Shown: positions 20,051-29,999 of the stretch, in pieces
How the letters are laid out: the number at the start of each line of letters is the position of its first letter
How positions within the stretch are numbered: position 1 is the first letter of the stretch
Assembly (NCBI RefSeq): GCF_002865645.1
Contig: NW_020194515.1
Coordinates: 1,755,761-1,819,760 of the forward strand
Direction: 5' to 3'
Source of the DNA: Hyaloscypha bicolor E
Taxonomy: Eukaryota; Ascomycota; Leotiomycetes; Helotiales; Hyaloscyphaceae
DNA length: 64,000 nucleotides
Notes under the pieces: generated by a model
The model's input: the letters and a program-made list of their open reading frames with translations, nothing else
Told to the model about the DNA's origin: nothing
Database searches by the model: none
Program-made: the position numbers and the translations under genes

Positions 20051-20868
20051 AAGGAGACCTATTTGGCCGCGTCGAGGCTGATTGCTTGCATTTGGTTGCG
20101 TGAAGAGACAAGAAAACGACGTTTTACCATTGTGAGATGTTGACTGGTGAGATTCATCACGTGATCTTATATATTTTCCTCCAAGTAATTTCCTTTTGGT
20201 GGAATAAATAGCAAAGGATCTGGATTCAAATCTAATATCTTATTCCTCGCAGGAAGCTTGACTTTCTCCAGCCTTTTGTGTTGCCTTTAAAGTGTCGCAT
20301 ATGATATAGGATAAGGGGAGGGGAAGGACAAGCGAATTTGCTCCACTTCGAGCTTGCCGCCTCCTTTCTTGTCTCGGATAGATAGCGCAAACTAATCAAC
20401 CAACTTTAGAATACCAGGGGCCGCATTAGCAAGTGCAAATGCAAATAGTAAAAGCCAGATTTTCTCTCTTTAAGAGAGTATATTACAATCTCCCCCCCTC
20501 CCCTTTTAAGCCTCCGGCGGCCGGTCAAATATTTCTCCGGGTCATGTGACAGTGATATTTTCTGTCACGTGAGTTTTTTGCCACACCAGCCCACCGCGTG
20601 TAACTAAAACCTCGCTTTGACAAGTCAAAATCTTACTTTTAATCAATCTCGGAGTGGATCTTCAAAGGAGAAACCTGATCAGCAGGTTCTAATTTGATCC
20701 TGATCTCCAGAACTCATCGGCGGATAGTCGCGCCAATTGTGCCACATCAATTCCGTACAAGCGTACGGCCAAATAGTCAAACAGCAGATCGTCTGACCAC
20801 GGGTCAAGACTTGGCGTCCTTAAGTTTGTTAAACCTTAAGCCATGCCACACTTATCGCGTCCGTCTTA
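20051..20868. other. Spacer upstream of the HET gene and left flank of the pogo element
   Basis: Probable promoter side of the minus-strand HET gene, then mixed-composition sequence. TCATGTGACAG and CTGTCACGTGA form a local inverted motif at about 20542-20572. A 74-codon frame at 20694-20918 runs into the transposon terminus and has no recognisable motif. Confidence 0.4.
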
Positions 20869-20962
20869 ATCGTTCGGCGGTTCCCACCTACAATTCGCCT
20901 AGCACGCCTTGTAGGTGAGGGATAGCGATACACACAGAATAGCGATACGCAAATTTTTTACC
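20869..20962 (+). repeat. Left terminal inverted repeat of the pogo element
   Basis: Starts ATCGTTCGGCGG directly after a TA and continues through AGGGATAGCGATAC and AATAGCGATACGC to AAATTTTTTACC. It pairs with 23206-23299 over about 94 bp. It contains an internal duplication of the motif AGCGATAC, a candidate transposase binding repeat. Confidence 0.88.
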
Positions 20963-20997
20963 CCACTTCCATACATCACTCCACCAAAATTACCAAA

Positions 20998-23150
20998 ATG
21001 CCACCCGAACTATATGAAATCGAAGAGCACATAGCTAAAGCCTCTTATGCAATAGATAATAATCCTTACCTGAGAGATATAAAGGCTGCAAAGCAATTTA
21101 GGGCCCTATACGAACGTCTAATGGCTCGTTAATATGGGCGTCCACCCAGCCACTTGCGAGGGGGGCAGAACAAAAAGCTCTCCGTACTACAAGACAACAC
21201 TCTAAAGAAGTATATTCTTATACTCCAATATTCCGGCCGTAGGGCCAATATATACGAGATTCGTATAGCTATAGGAAGGCTCCTTTTTTGAAGCTCTAGG
21301 AATCTCAATTCGTTAGTATTAATTCGATAGACCAAAGTATAGATAGTCCGGCAAGCCGAATTCCTCAAATTAATATAAGAGAAGCCTTTATTCGCAAAGC
21401 GATTAGCTATATATATTATAGAGAATATTAAGGGGCATTTTCAGGAATTTAATTAATATAAGAGAAAATATAATATAGAGAATTATAATATAAAGAATTA
21501 TAATATAGAGAATTATAATATAGAGAATTATAATATAGAGAATTATAATATAGAGAATTATAATATAGAGAATTATAATATAGAGAATAATATAGAGAAT
21601 TATAATATAGAGAATTATAATATAGAGAATTATAATATAGAGAATTATAATATAGAGAATTATAATATAGAGGAATTATAATATAGAGAATTATAATATA
21701 GAGAATTATAATATAGAGAATTATTAATATAGAGAATTATAATATAGAGAATTATAATATAGAGAATTATAATATAGAGAATTATAATATAGAGAATTAT
21801 AATATAGAGAATTATAATATAGAGAATTATAATATAGAGAATTATAATATAGAGAATTATAATATAGAGAATTATAATATAGAGAATTATAATATATCTA
21901 ACTTTAATAAGAGTGGATTCCAAATTAGAGTAATTACTAGTAATTAAGTCTATATTTCCTATAATTACTAAGCTATATATAATATAGATCTAGAGAATTA
22001 AGAGCTTATAATAGTAGTAGCTATAATTAATTATAGAGGAACCAAGATACTAGTAATAATTATTTTTAAGGAAATATATTACTTATAGGAATATTTCAAA
22101 AACTAACTTAACGAGAATATACTTTTTATATAATCTCCTATAGGATTTACTAATTATTGGCTTGGAATATACTATATTAAGTATTTTAATAGATTCTGTT
22201 TCTTTTCTAAATCCGGTAGATATTATATCTTGATTTTCGATAGCTATAGCTCTTATATTAGTTGCGAATTCCTAGACTATTATTAGAAATATTATATATA
22301 ACTATTCAAGCTTCTTATATATACCACTTACCTTTTCTAACCTCTTAATATAGCCGTTTTCCAAGCTTTAAAATATTGGTTCCAAGTCGAATTATATTAA
22401 AAGATCTTTATAAGTATAGGAATAATAGACAAAAAGGCGTTTTTTGCAATATTCCAGAGATTTTAGGATAAGGTATTTAATAGCCATATAATTATACGAA
22501 ATTTCTTTAAGAAAATAGGGCTAATTCCTCTCGAACCAGAAGTAGTACTCTTAAAAATAAAGGAATATAAGTAACTTTAGAAGTAAATAAGATAATAAGC
22601 TCGTATACTATCTTCTCTAATCTTTCTAATTCAATAATCTTTACTAATTCTTCCCTCCACTCCTCTCGTATTTATTACCCCGCCACCCCGCATTCCTTCT
22701 CCTGCCGAGAATTAGGCTAATTGGGCTACGCTATTAATAATTCGTATATGAAAGAAGAATATTATATATATAAAAAAGCAAATAGAGGTAGTAATAAATG
22801 GTATACTAATTATACTATTTATAAAGCATATATAAGAAAAGGTTAAGAGTATAGTAGAGTAATTTATACTATCCGGTACTTTAGTAAAGCAAAGAGTCCA
22901 TGATTTGAGCCTTATAGAGCAAGAAAGGGAGAAGAGGAATAATAGGGATAATGGAAGGATTATTCAAAAGTATAAAGAAATTTATATATATTAAGGATAA
23001 GCAGATATTACGGCAGATAACAAGGATAAGGCCAAAGTAGTTAATATACGAAACGCCCGATTAGCCAAACTATAGAGGAAAAAGTATTGACAGATAATGG
23101 TATTATTTCCAGAGAACTATTAGAAGATAAAGGCTCAAATATGCTATACT
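20998..23150 (+). pseudogene. Fot1/pogo transposase with DDE_1-type domain, multiply interrupted
   Basis: The start ATG at 20998 gives MPPELYEIEEHIAKAS, about 130 bp inside the TIR. A helix-turn-helix region follows (KAAKQFRALYERL, then the GGQNKKLSVLQDN block) and a CENP-B-like second HTH (about 21310-21440). The catalytic domain starts with ISNFNKSGFQI after the minisatellite. It continues with YYILIFDSYSSYISCEFLDY (the second acidic motif region, about 22210-22280) and a PLNIAVFQALKYWF block (about 22340). The C-terminal tail is Pro-rich (about 22650-22700). Numerous in-frame TAG/TAA codons and Asp-to-Asn type changes fit RIP. The pogo family cuts and pastes at TA sites. Confidence 0.75.
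21465..21894 (+). repeat. 15-bp minisatellite inside the transposase gene
   Basis: About 28 head-to-tail copies of GAGAATTATAATATA. Most are perfect; one lacks three bases near 21587 and a few carry one-base insertions (near 21672 and 21724). In the transposase frame a perfect unit encodes the pentapeptide IENYN, so the array sits in register between the DNA-binding and catalytic regions. The reverse frame yields only low-complexity ILYII repeats and is not a gene. Confidence 0.95.
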
Positions 23151-23205
23151 TTCCATAATTTATGGGAGTGATATGTGGGGTTTAAGGCAAATAATAGTAG
23201 ATTTT

Positions 23206-23299
23206 GGTAAAAAATTTGCATATCGCTATTCTGTGCGTATCGCTATCCCTCACCTACAAGGCGTACTAGGCGAATTGTAGGTGGGAACCGCCGAACGAT
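23206..23299 (-). repeat. Right terminal inverted repeat of the pogo element
   Basis: The reverse complement begins ATCGTTCGGCGG and matches the left repeat. Visible differences include AGTACGCC for AGCACGCC, GATACGCACA for GATACACACA and GATATGC for GATACGC. All are C/T or G/A transitions. Confidence 0.88.
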
Positions 23300-23301
23300 T
23301 A

Positions 23302-23922
23302 GCTCCACTAGCAATTAACCCCGCAGTTCCAGAATTGGGGGGGCCCCGGCCAAATGGCCATTTTCAGTGCTTCTTGTGGCACCCTAGGGAGAGACTATGT
23401 ATGTGTATCGTTTCCTCAAGGCATCCCGTGCCTACACTCTTGAACAGGAAAGCATCATTGGACACTCTGTATCCTCTTTATCCTTCTTTGTCTTTTCTAA
23501 ACGCGATTCACTACTCACCTATTTTTTCGGGGAAAGGGGCAGATTGCTGACACAAGTATTCCGAGTCAGTTTCGCATCTTAAATTCATAAACGAAAACGC
23601 GCAAAAACAACTAATCGCCTAATCCCTATTTCCTGACTCTCGGCCTTTCCAAATTTCAGCTAGGGCCCCTTAACCTTAACTAGATCATTCACATGCTGGG
23701 GTGTATTGAATTAATAGTCAGCCTCAATTCATTGGACGACACCTGAAAGGCCACATGCTCCAATCGGCTAATGGCAAACAAAGTTATGGACACGCGTCCG
23801 ACTTCTCGAGCCAGCGTCCGAAATCAAAGTTGAGCCACGGTTTATATACCCCAGATATACCTCGCTCAAACTCATTCCCACAATCACAAAAATCCTCCCT
23901 CACCACACCACACACTGCCGCC
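23302..23922 (+). promoter_or_regulatory. Upstream region of the aldehyde dehydrogenase gene
   Basis: Right flank of the pogo element followed by the ALDH promoter. A TATA-like TTTATATACC lies at 23841-23850, about 75 bp before the ATG, and the bases just before the ATG (ACTGCCGCC) give strong initiation context. The upstream in-frame ATG at 23755 lies before the TATA box and is not used as the start. Confidence 0.6.
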
Positions 23923-25646
23923 ATGAGCCCTTCAGCAGTTATCTCAGACGGACATACTGCCTCCGGCACGACGGGACTTAATAACGGCCGTTCTGACTTC
24001 AAGCACGCGCCACTAACATGGACAAACTTCTCCAACATTATCGACGGAAAGCTAGAAACAACAAAAGAGACCCGCTGCGGCATCAACCCTGCAACAGAGC
24101 AAAGCAATCCCTCCGTCCCAATAGCATCAAAAGACGATGTCGACAAGGCCATGTCCGCTGCCCAGAAAGCTTTCAAACCATGGGCAGCAGAACCATACGC
24201 TGCGCGCCAGAAAGCAGTCCTAGCATTCGCTGACGGCTTAGAAGCTGAAAAGGAAGCATTTTCTAAATTCCTGACCCAAGAACAGGGGAAACCGGCAAGC
24301 CTCCAGGACGCTTGAGTTTATTTTCCATCTTCGCTAATGCGGGCACAGATACAATTCGCACGCATGGAGATCGACATTGCAGTGGCATGGATACGAGCAA
24401 CTGCCTCATTTGAACTTCCAGTTGAGAAGACTGATGCTGGTGATAAAGAGATCGTTGTCCGGTACACACCACTCGGAGTCGCAGTAGGTATAGTACCATG
24501 GAATTTCCCCATCCTGCTAGCAGTAGGCAAGATCGCCGCCGCCGTCGTCACAGGAAATCCGATCATCATCAAGCCGTCGCCTTTCACTCCCGCAGGGGGA
24601 CTGAAGTTGGTTGAATTGGGACAGAGGTACTTTCCTCCTGGTGTGCTCCAGGCACTGTCAGGGGATGATAATTTGGGGATCTGGCTCACGGCTCATCCTA
24701 TACCTGCAAAGATTAGCTTCACTGGTTCGACGGCCACTGGGAAGAAGGTTATGGAGTCTGCGAGTAAGACATTGAAGCGTGTTACTCTTGAACTTGGTGG
24801 TAAAGATCCTGCGATAATTTGCGATGATATTGACATTGACGACGTTGCTTCCAAGGTAGAGTATATAATCCCCGTACTTGAGTACATGTATTAACTTACG
24901 AGGTAGATTGCTACTTTCGCTTTCCTAAATTCGGGGCAGGTTAGTGCTTTGTGATTTATGGGAGATCACATGTCTTTGTTGACGAGTTTTAGATTTGCTT
25001 TGCAATTAAGCGCATCCTCGTTCATGAAAAGATCATCGATGAATTCCGCAATGCTCTTGTCAAGCACACCAAACTTCTCAAAGTAGGAGAGGGCAACGAA
25101 GAAGGCGTTTTCCTAGGTCCCATTCAGAACTCAATGCAATTTGAAAAAGTGAAAGGATTTTTCGCAGACATCGAGAAAGAAGGCATGACGGTTGCAGTCG
25201 GTGGGAAGAACCCCGGTGGAAAAGGTTACTTCATCACGCCAACCATCATTGATAGACCCGCCGAGGACTCGCGTCTTGTTCTTGAAGAACCGTTCGGTAA
25301 GCATATGTTTGGTCCTTGTGATCTGACACTCAATTGACACGGTTGGAATTTAGGTCCCATTGTTCCCCTTCTCAGCTTTGCGAACGACGAAGAAGCCATT
25401 GACAAGGCTAACAATACGTTCTATGGGCTCGGGGCTTCAGTTTGGTCAAAGGATATCAAGAGGACAAATAACATTGCACAGCAAATCGAGGCTGGAACTG
25501 TCTGGGTTAACTGCCATTTTGAAATGTACCCAAATATCCCATTTGGTGGTCATAAGCAATCGGGCATTGGCGTTGAACAGGGACTGGCGGGGCTCAAGTC
25601 GTACTGCAACTCCCAGACTTTGTATCTTCGTAAGAGCAATCTCTAG
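23923..25646 (+). CDS. Aldehyde dehydrogenase, NAD(P)+-dependent (502 aa)
   Basis: Five exons (23923-24294, 24349-24855, 24907-24939, 24993-25296, 25354-25646) total 1509 nt with the frame kept throughout. Family landmarks are all present: VPWNFPI, the nucleotide-binding ISFTGSTATGKKVM, the general-base Glu in VTLELGGKDPA, and the catalytic Cys formed across intron 3 in LNSGQ-ICFAIKR. The EEPFGPIVPLL and PFGGHKQSGIG blocks complete it. Length matches the 480-510 residue superfamily. It should oxidise an aldehyde to the carboxylic acid; the substrate cannot be told, and no targeting signal or peroxisomal tail is obvious. Exon 3 is only 33 bp. Intron 1 appears to be GC-AG (GCAAGC at 24295). Neighbours are repeats, so no pathway context is available. 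The gene appears intact. Confidence 0.9.
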
Positions 25647-27416
25647 GCAAGGATTTATAAGGGAGTACGGGTATTTGATGTAAAACATGATGGGAGGACT
25701 TTGATGACATATCTTCAAAGTTATCACTCTCCTACGGTCTTGAAATCGTTGCCCTACTTACTATTCGTCTCCCATTGAAAGCCCTTGGCTTCGATATTCA
25801 AATTGAAACAACTCCTGAGAGTGTTCAATCTAAAGTTGAAATCAAAAGATGCGCTTCCCATATATGTATGCTTGGGGGCGGGGTAAATAAGCGAGACTCC
25901 CCTAAACACGTTCTCTCCATCGAGACTCTGCAGGGGAGAGTCCTTGCAAGATGGAGCCGACAGCTGCTGACGAGTTAAGCGTTCTGGCGTCTACTTCTGA
26001 GCCTTTGGTGAATACTGTATATTTAAGTCGATCCGTTCTTTCTGCTGATAACGCTAACGACAACGGCGATGGTGGGAACGGCCACCAGATCACTATGGCA
26101 AGGGCATAACGACGAGCGCACGATTACGGAGTGGCATGGCGAGAAAAGCACAGCAGCGGGGAGGTCGAAGCGAGCGCGACGATGACAAGCACAGTAGATT
26201 GTTTGATTGATTTGTTCATACACGGTTCCAGCCGTCCGTTGGGACAGCTATGCCGGAATGGCCCAGCTTTGGGGGGAAATGTAAAAAGACCCCCCCTTCT
26301 CTCCCCCCTGGAGTGTCGATTGGGGGCCGGACTAACCTAAAGTAGAGAGGAACACCAAAAAATCTAGTTTTCCTTTAAGTTTAATTTACTATATAAAGAA
26401 TTATTATAATTTAATTATTTTTTATATTATAGAAAGCCAGATTATAAACTAATAGGATATAAGATTTTTATTATATAATAATTAGTAGATTTTTTATTAT
26501 TTTTAAAAAGAAGGTAAGGAAAGTCGGAATTTTTAGGGTACTATGAGAGCCCGAAAATTTAGTGATCAAGCGCCTGGAACTAATTTACCTCGTGCGCCAT
26601 TATCGCCTTGCCTGTTTCACGCCCCAAATTAGAGCTCTTATATATAAACTTCCCTTATACCTATTAGGAATTCTGATTCGAGAGAAGGACTTAAGTAAGT
26701 ACAAGTAACTAATTAAGCATTATTAAAACTCTAAAATCCATTGATTTGTCTAATCGACACCGGGGGGTGTCGTTTTACATTTTCCCTGTTGAGGTAGGAA
26801 AAGCCTGAGGAGTTGCTACCGGCTTGCAAGAACGCTTCATTGTAGTCACCTTCCGCCAATGCGATCACCGCCCGTGATCGCTCCCCAGCACAATCCCATC
26901 TGCCACTATGGCCGGAGCCGCCCGCGCGTGAACTGTCAGGCCCTAAGGAGAATCCGAGATCGAGTCGCAGTCGCTTTCGAGGTTGCTGTCGCTACTCCCA
27001 AATCCATCCTCCTACTGGCCGCGCTGTTATCTTGAGCATGATGGGTTGGCAGCCGCAGGATTCGAACCTACCAGCACAAGCCGTCTTCCTCGACTCTGGC
27101 CATGAGAAGAGTATGCACAGCAGGTGCTCACCAGAGAGGCAGTGCCAGCTACCTCTCCAGCCGCCAAACGAGCAAAGCTGAGCGAGCTGAACATGAATCG
27201 TCGTTTTCGTTAAGTTTAATCAATGCAATGATCACGGGTCTTGGCATTCGTCCAATGGAGTGAGAGATGGCAGGAAACAACTTCCATCTTCGTTCAGTGC
27301 CCACAATTTTAATTCCTTTATTGCGTTTTCGGTTGAGTCCCCCACTTTTTGTTGAGCCCTGCAGCTTCACCCTCTTATCAAACTAAAGCGCAGCTGAAGA
27401 GCGGTAAACCCGAACC
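25647..27416. other. Spacer with an AT-rich patch and a GC hairpin
   Basis: 3' flank of ALDH, then unassigned sequence. 26345-26530 is an AT-rich, RIP-like patch. A perfect hairpin CGACACC-GGGG-GGTGTCG lies at 26755-26772. A C-rich/G-rich stretch near 26265-26330 contains CCCCCCCTT. A candidate tRNA-like structure at 27048-27165 is listed separately. No protein gene recognised. Confidence 0.4.
27048..27165 (-). other. tRNA-like structure with a consensus pol III B box
   Basis: On the minus strand GGTTCGAATCC matches the B-box consensus and forms a T-arm (GTAGG-TTCGAAT-CCTGC). It is followed by GGCTGCC, which can pair over seven bases, with two wobbles, with GGCGGCT 118 nt upstream. The intervening region has hairpins (GAGAGG/CCTCTC and GACTCT/AGAGTC). 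No clear A box or standard anticodon loop is seen. It could be a decayed serine or leucine tRNA, a SINE relic, or chance. Confidence 0.22.
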
Positions 27417-27526
27417 ATGGAAGCTGAAAACAAGCCGTTGAGAGCAGAAAATGAGCAACATAAAAGGCACGCGTCCTGGGACATCTCTGTTGCTGAACTA
27501 CCTACAAGCTTCACCAACAATGCACA

Positions 27527-29557
27527 ATGGTTTGGCAAAGGTTCAAAATTGACGATGGGAGTAAACCTCTCAAAGCTCTTCCAAAGCCCGCGGCCAACAG
27601 TTTCTTGACCACTTTTAGCAGTCGTGGTAAAATCCTTGGCGTTTTCTTCATTGCGTACGACGACTCTATCCAACTTCGAACATGGACCGACGGAGGACGC
27701 TGGAAGCGTTGGGAAGTCAGAGGTCCAGGCTCAGCATCTCCATCGACTCCCCTTGCAGCGGCGCCCAGAGATGCGACGTTGGCCATGTACTATGATCTCT
27801 TGTGGGTACAAAAGGATAGTGGAAAGCTTGCAATGTGCGAAATTGCGGAAAAAACGTCGACAGTTACTGAATTTCAGTCTCCACTTGAATTTTCGCCAAC
27901 AGGTCAATTTAGGCCCAAAGACCTTCTCCAGGGAAATGGTTTAATTTGCCATATGACTACCAAAGAAGGAGATGTACCCTCGAATAAGACAACAATGGCC
28001 GGATTGGAGGTCTTTTTCACCGACCAATATGCAATCCGACGCTGCTACTGGAATCCAGATGAACTTTTCAATGATTTGCTCTCACCCATCTTGAACGACG
28101 CCCACAAGAACAGCCCTCTTACTCTTGCGACGACTTGGCATTCGGGGAATTTAGTCACATGGTTGTTTTATGTTGGAGCCAATGGCAACATCTTGTGGTA
28201 TCTTCGATACAGAACTCTCGGTAGAGGATTGTCTGGGGTCATCGAGGGCTCAAAAGCTGCGGTTGGACCGCGAACTATTGCAGCAGTATGCATTGATACT
28301 GCTGAGGAAGAATCTCGAATTGTGCTGAAAGCACATGTATCTGTTATCACACCAGAAGGCAGCGTAGCTTTGTACATCGGCCAAGCCATCGAATCAGAAG
28401 AATGTTCTCGCATAGACTGGCATAGACACCCACTATACCCAGGAGCAGATCACCCTTACAAGATCAGTGGCCAAACCAGTTACGAAAACATCGGCATATG
28501 TGCTGCGCGTCGCACCAAAAAACTTTACGACGTGTATTGGACGATGCCCGACGGGTCAGTGACTGGTTCCCAAATGGCAGTTGAGAGCAACAAGCCTGAT
28601 ACAGGTGGTATTGTGCATAATCCGCTAGCTCCAGCAAACTCTGTTCATAAAGGCAGTCGCATTGCTTTGATTTCAAGAGATGTTGGAGAGATGGAGTTGT
28701 GGGGTATATCGCCAGACGATTGTTCTCTCCTAGCTGGTACCGCTGAATGTCATCCTCCCATGAAGCAGCTGGTGGACCTCGAGAAGCCAGAGGTCGTTCC
28801 AATATCTTTGCAAACTCCTTGGGCTGCTACCGACTCCCTTTTCCACTCTCTTTGGGATCCATACGATGTGGGTAAAGCACCAGACATGGCTCATCCCTCG
28901 AATATGGTATCGAAAAAGGACTGCGAAGAACGTCCAGTCTACATTGGGACACACAAGCTTCCTTTCCATCTAAATGAAGCTTCCTTTGATATCTTTACAT
29001 TTCTCAAGGACGTTGCCGAAGACGCCAAGCACAGGCCAGGCCCATACAAAGATAAACCATTTCCGAATCCTACATACCATTGGGCCGTAATGGTTGGTGG
29101 ACTCGAACACGAACTCAATGGCTATATCAATGGGACCATTTGTTACCAAAAAACAGGATGATTGCATGGCAGGATCAAGATCATAAATAAGCGAGAACAC
29201 TCAATCTTGATCGAGAGGTCATTTGGGAGGCATATCTCGTTGGAAAGACAAGATTCAATGATAGAGCAATTCAAATTGCAGGTATGGTGAATTTGAAACT
29301 TCTGCTTTTATTCTATGCCCGAAAAACCTAATTCTAACTATGTTTGAATAGGGGAAGACGTAATCCGAAGAATGAAAGCCCGAGACGGTGAGGTATATCA
29401 TCCGTTGACAAATAACTGCCAGATCATAGCCAATGAGCTTCTCCGCGATATTGCTCAACCTGGTCCCGTCGAATTCTTCTCTACAATGGTCTTGTACGAG
29501 CCATCAAGGCATGCCGAATCGGACGCCATCCTGAAGAAACACTGGAAGGGCTTCTGA
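27527..29557 (+). CDS. Beta-propeller lectin-like protein with C-terminal papain-like His/Cys domain
   Basis: The main frame (27527-29161, 544 codons) has repeated blade-like segments of the kind seen in fungal fucose-specific lectins. These are ILGVFFIAYDDSIQLRTW, ATLAMYYDLLWVQ, LFYVGANGNILWYLRY, KLYDVYWTMPDGSVTG and SRIALISRDVGEMELWG. Then comes YHWAVMVGGLEHEL. The next part is VIWEAYLVGKTRFNDRAIQI, a 70-bp intron (29282-29351, GTATGG...ATAG, CTAAC branch) and VYHPLTNNCQIIANELL, ending KKHWKGF at 29557. A His segment followed by an N-C-Q Cys segment is the order of permuted papain folds (PPPDE, LRAT/NlpC-like). Between CYQKTG and WQDQDHK the frame changes, and a TAA stands before ARTLN, so the gene is either frameshifted and RIP-stopped or has an unplaced intron. 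An ATG at 27417 opens another frame (MEAENKPLRAE) that could be an N-terminal exon. No signal peptide is seen. Sugar binding and protease-type activity are inferred. Confidence 0.6.
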
Positions 29558-29999
29558 CCAATTGCAAGTACAAAAATTTTTGGTTCCTCATTCCTTGCCG
29601 TCAGACCTGACCTTAAGACTTCCAAGAGTTCTCTGCAACACCTATGTATGTGCATGTTGACCGGTGCGGTTTGGAAATCATGTAGCGTAGTCATTAACTG
29701 CTTCTCACGGTTAATGTCAATCTAGAGTATCACCGCCTGCCAATTACAGTAGGCACACGCAAAATTGTGCCTGTTAGCCTAAGGAAAAAGTCCTTTCCAG
29801 CCACAGCTTAATGCTGGCGCTTGAGGCTTTCATAGATACGGTATAATCTGCTAGGACACATTTAACTAATGCACGCTAGCAAGCACTAAGTCTTGAGGAT
29901 ACTCCCTTTTAACACACCGCCCGGATGTCCACACAAACGGCCAAATACCTATATTGTCGAAGCTTTATCGACATGAATGCAATTCATTAACTTTTTAGT
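29558..29999. other. Spacer without recognisable features
   Basis: 3' flank of the lectin-like gene. No sustained reading frame, tRNA or terminal repeats were recognised on either strand. Confidence 0.4.

Larger units (their letters stand above)
20869..23299 (+). mobile_element. Fot1/pogo-type DNA transposon, complete ends, RIP-inactivated (2431 bp)
   Basis: Terminal inverted repeats of about 94 bp begin ATCGTTCGGCGGTTCCCACC (20869-20962) and recur inverted at 23206-23299. TA dinucleotides flank both sides (20867-20868 and 23300-23301), the target duplication of Tc1/mariner-pogo elements. The repeats differ only by a few transitions. The interior encodes a Fot1/pogo transposase on the plus strand, broken by many stops of the CAG-to-TAG kind. 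An AT-rich minisatellite sits inside it. Autonomous transposition is not possible from this copy. Confidence 0.88.

Noticed and set aside
21465..21894. CRISPR-like array
   Set aside because: The units are directly adjacent 15-mers with no spacers, inside a transposase gene. It is a minisatellite.
21660..21923. Minus-strand open frame with repeated ILYII units
   Set aside because: A by-product of the minisatellite read in reverse; no biological composition or start context.
23755..23922. Upstream ATG at 23755 as the ALDH start
   Set aside because: It precedes the TATA-like element at 23841, and the extra residues do not resemble the family. ATG 23923 has strong context.
26755..26772. GC hairpin as a bacterial-type terminator
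   Set aside because: Perfect stem-loop, but the context is fungal and no transcription unit ends there. Left as an unexplained hairpin.
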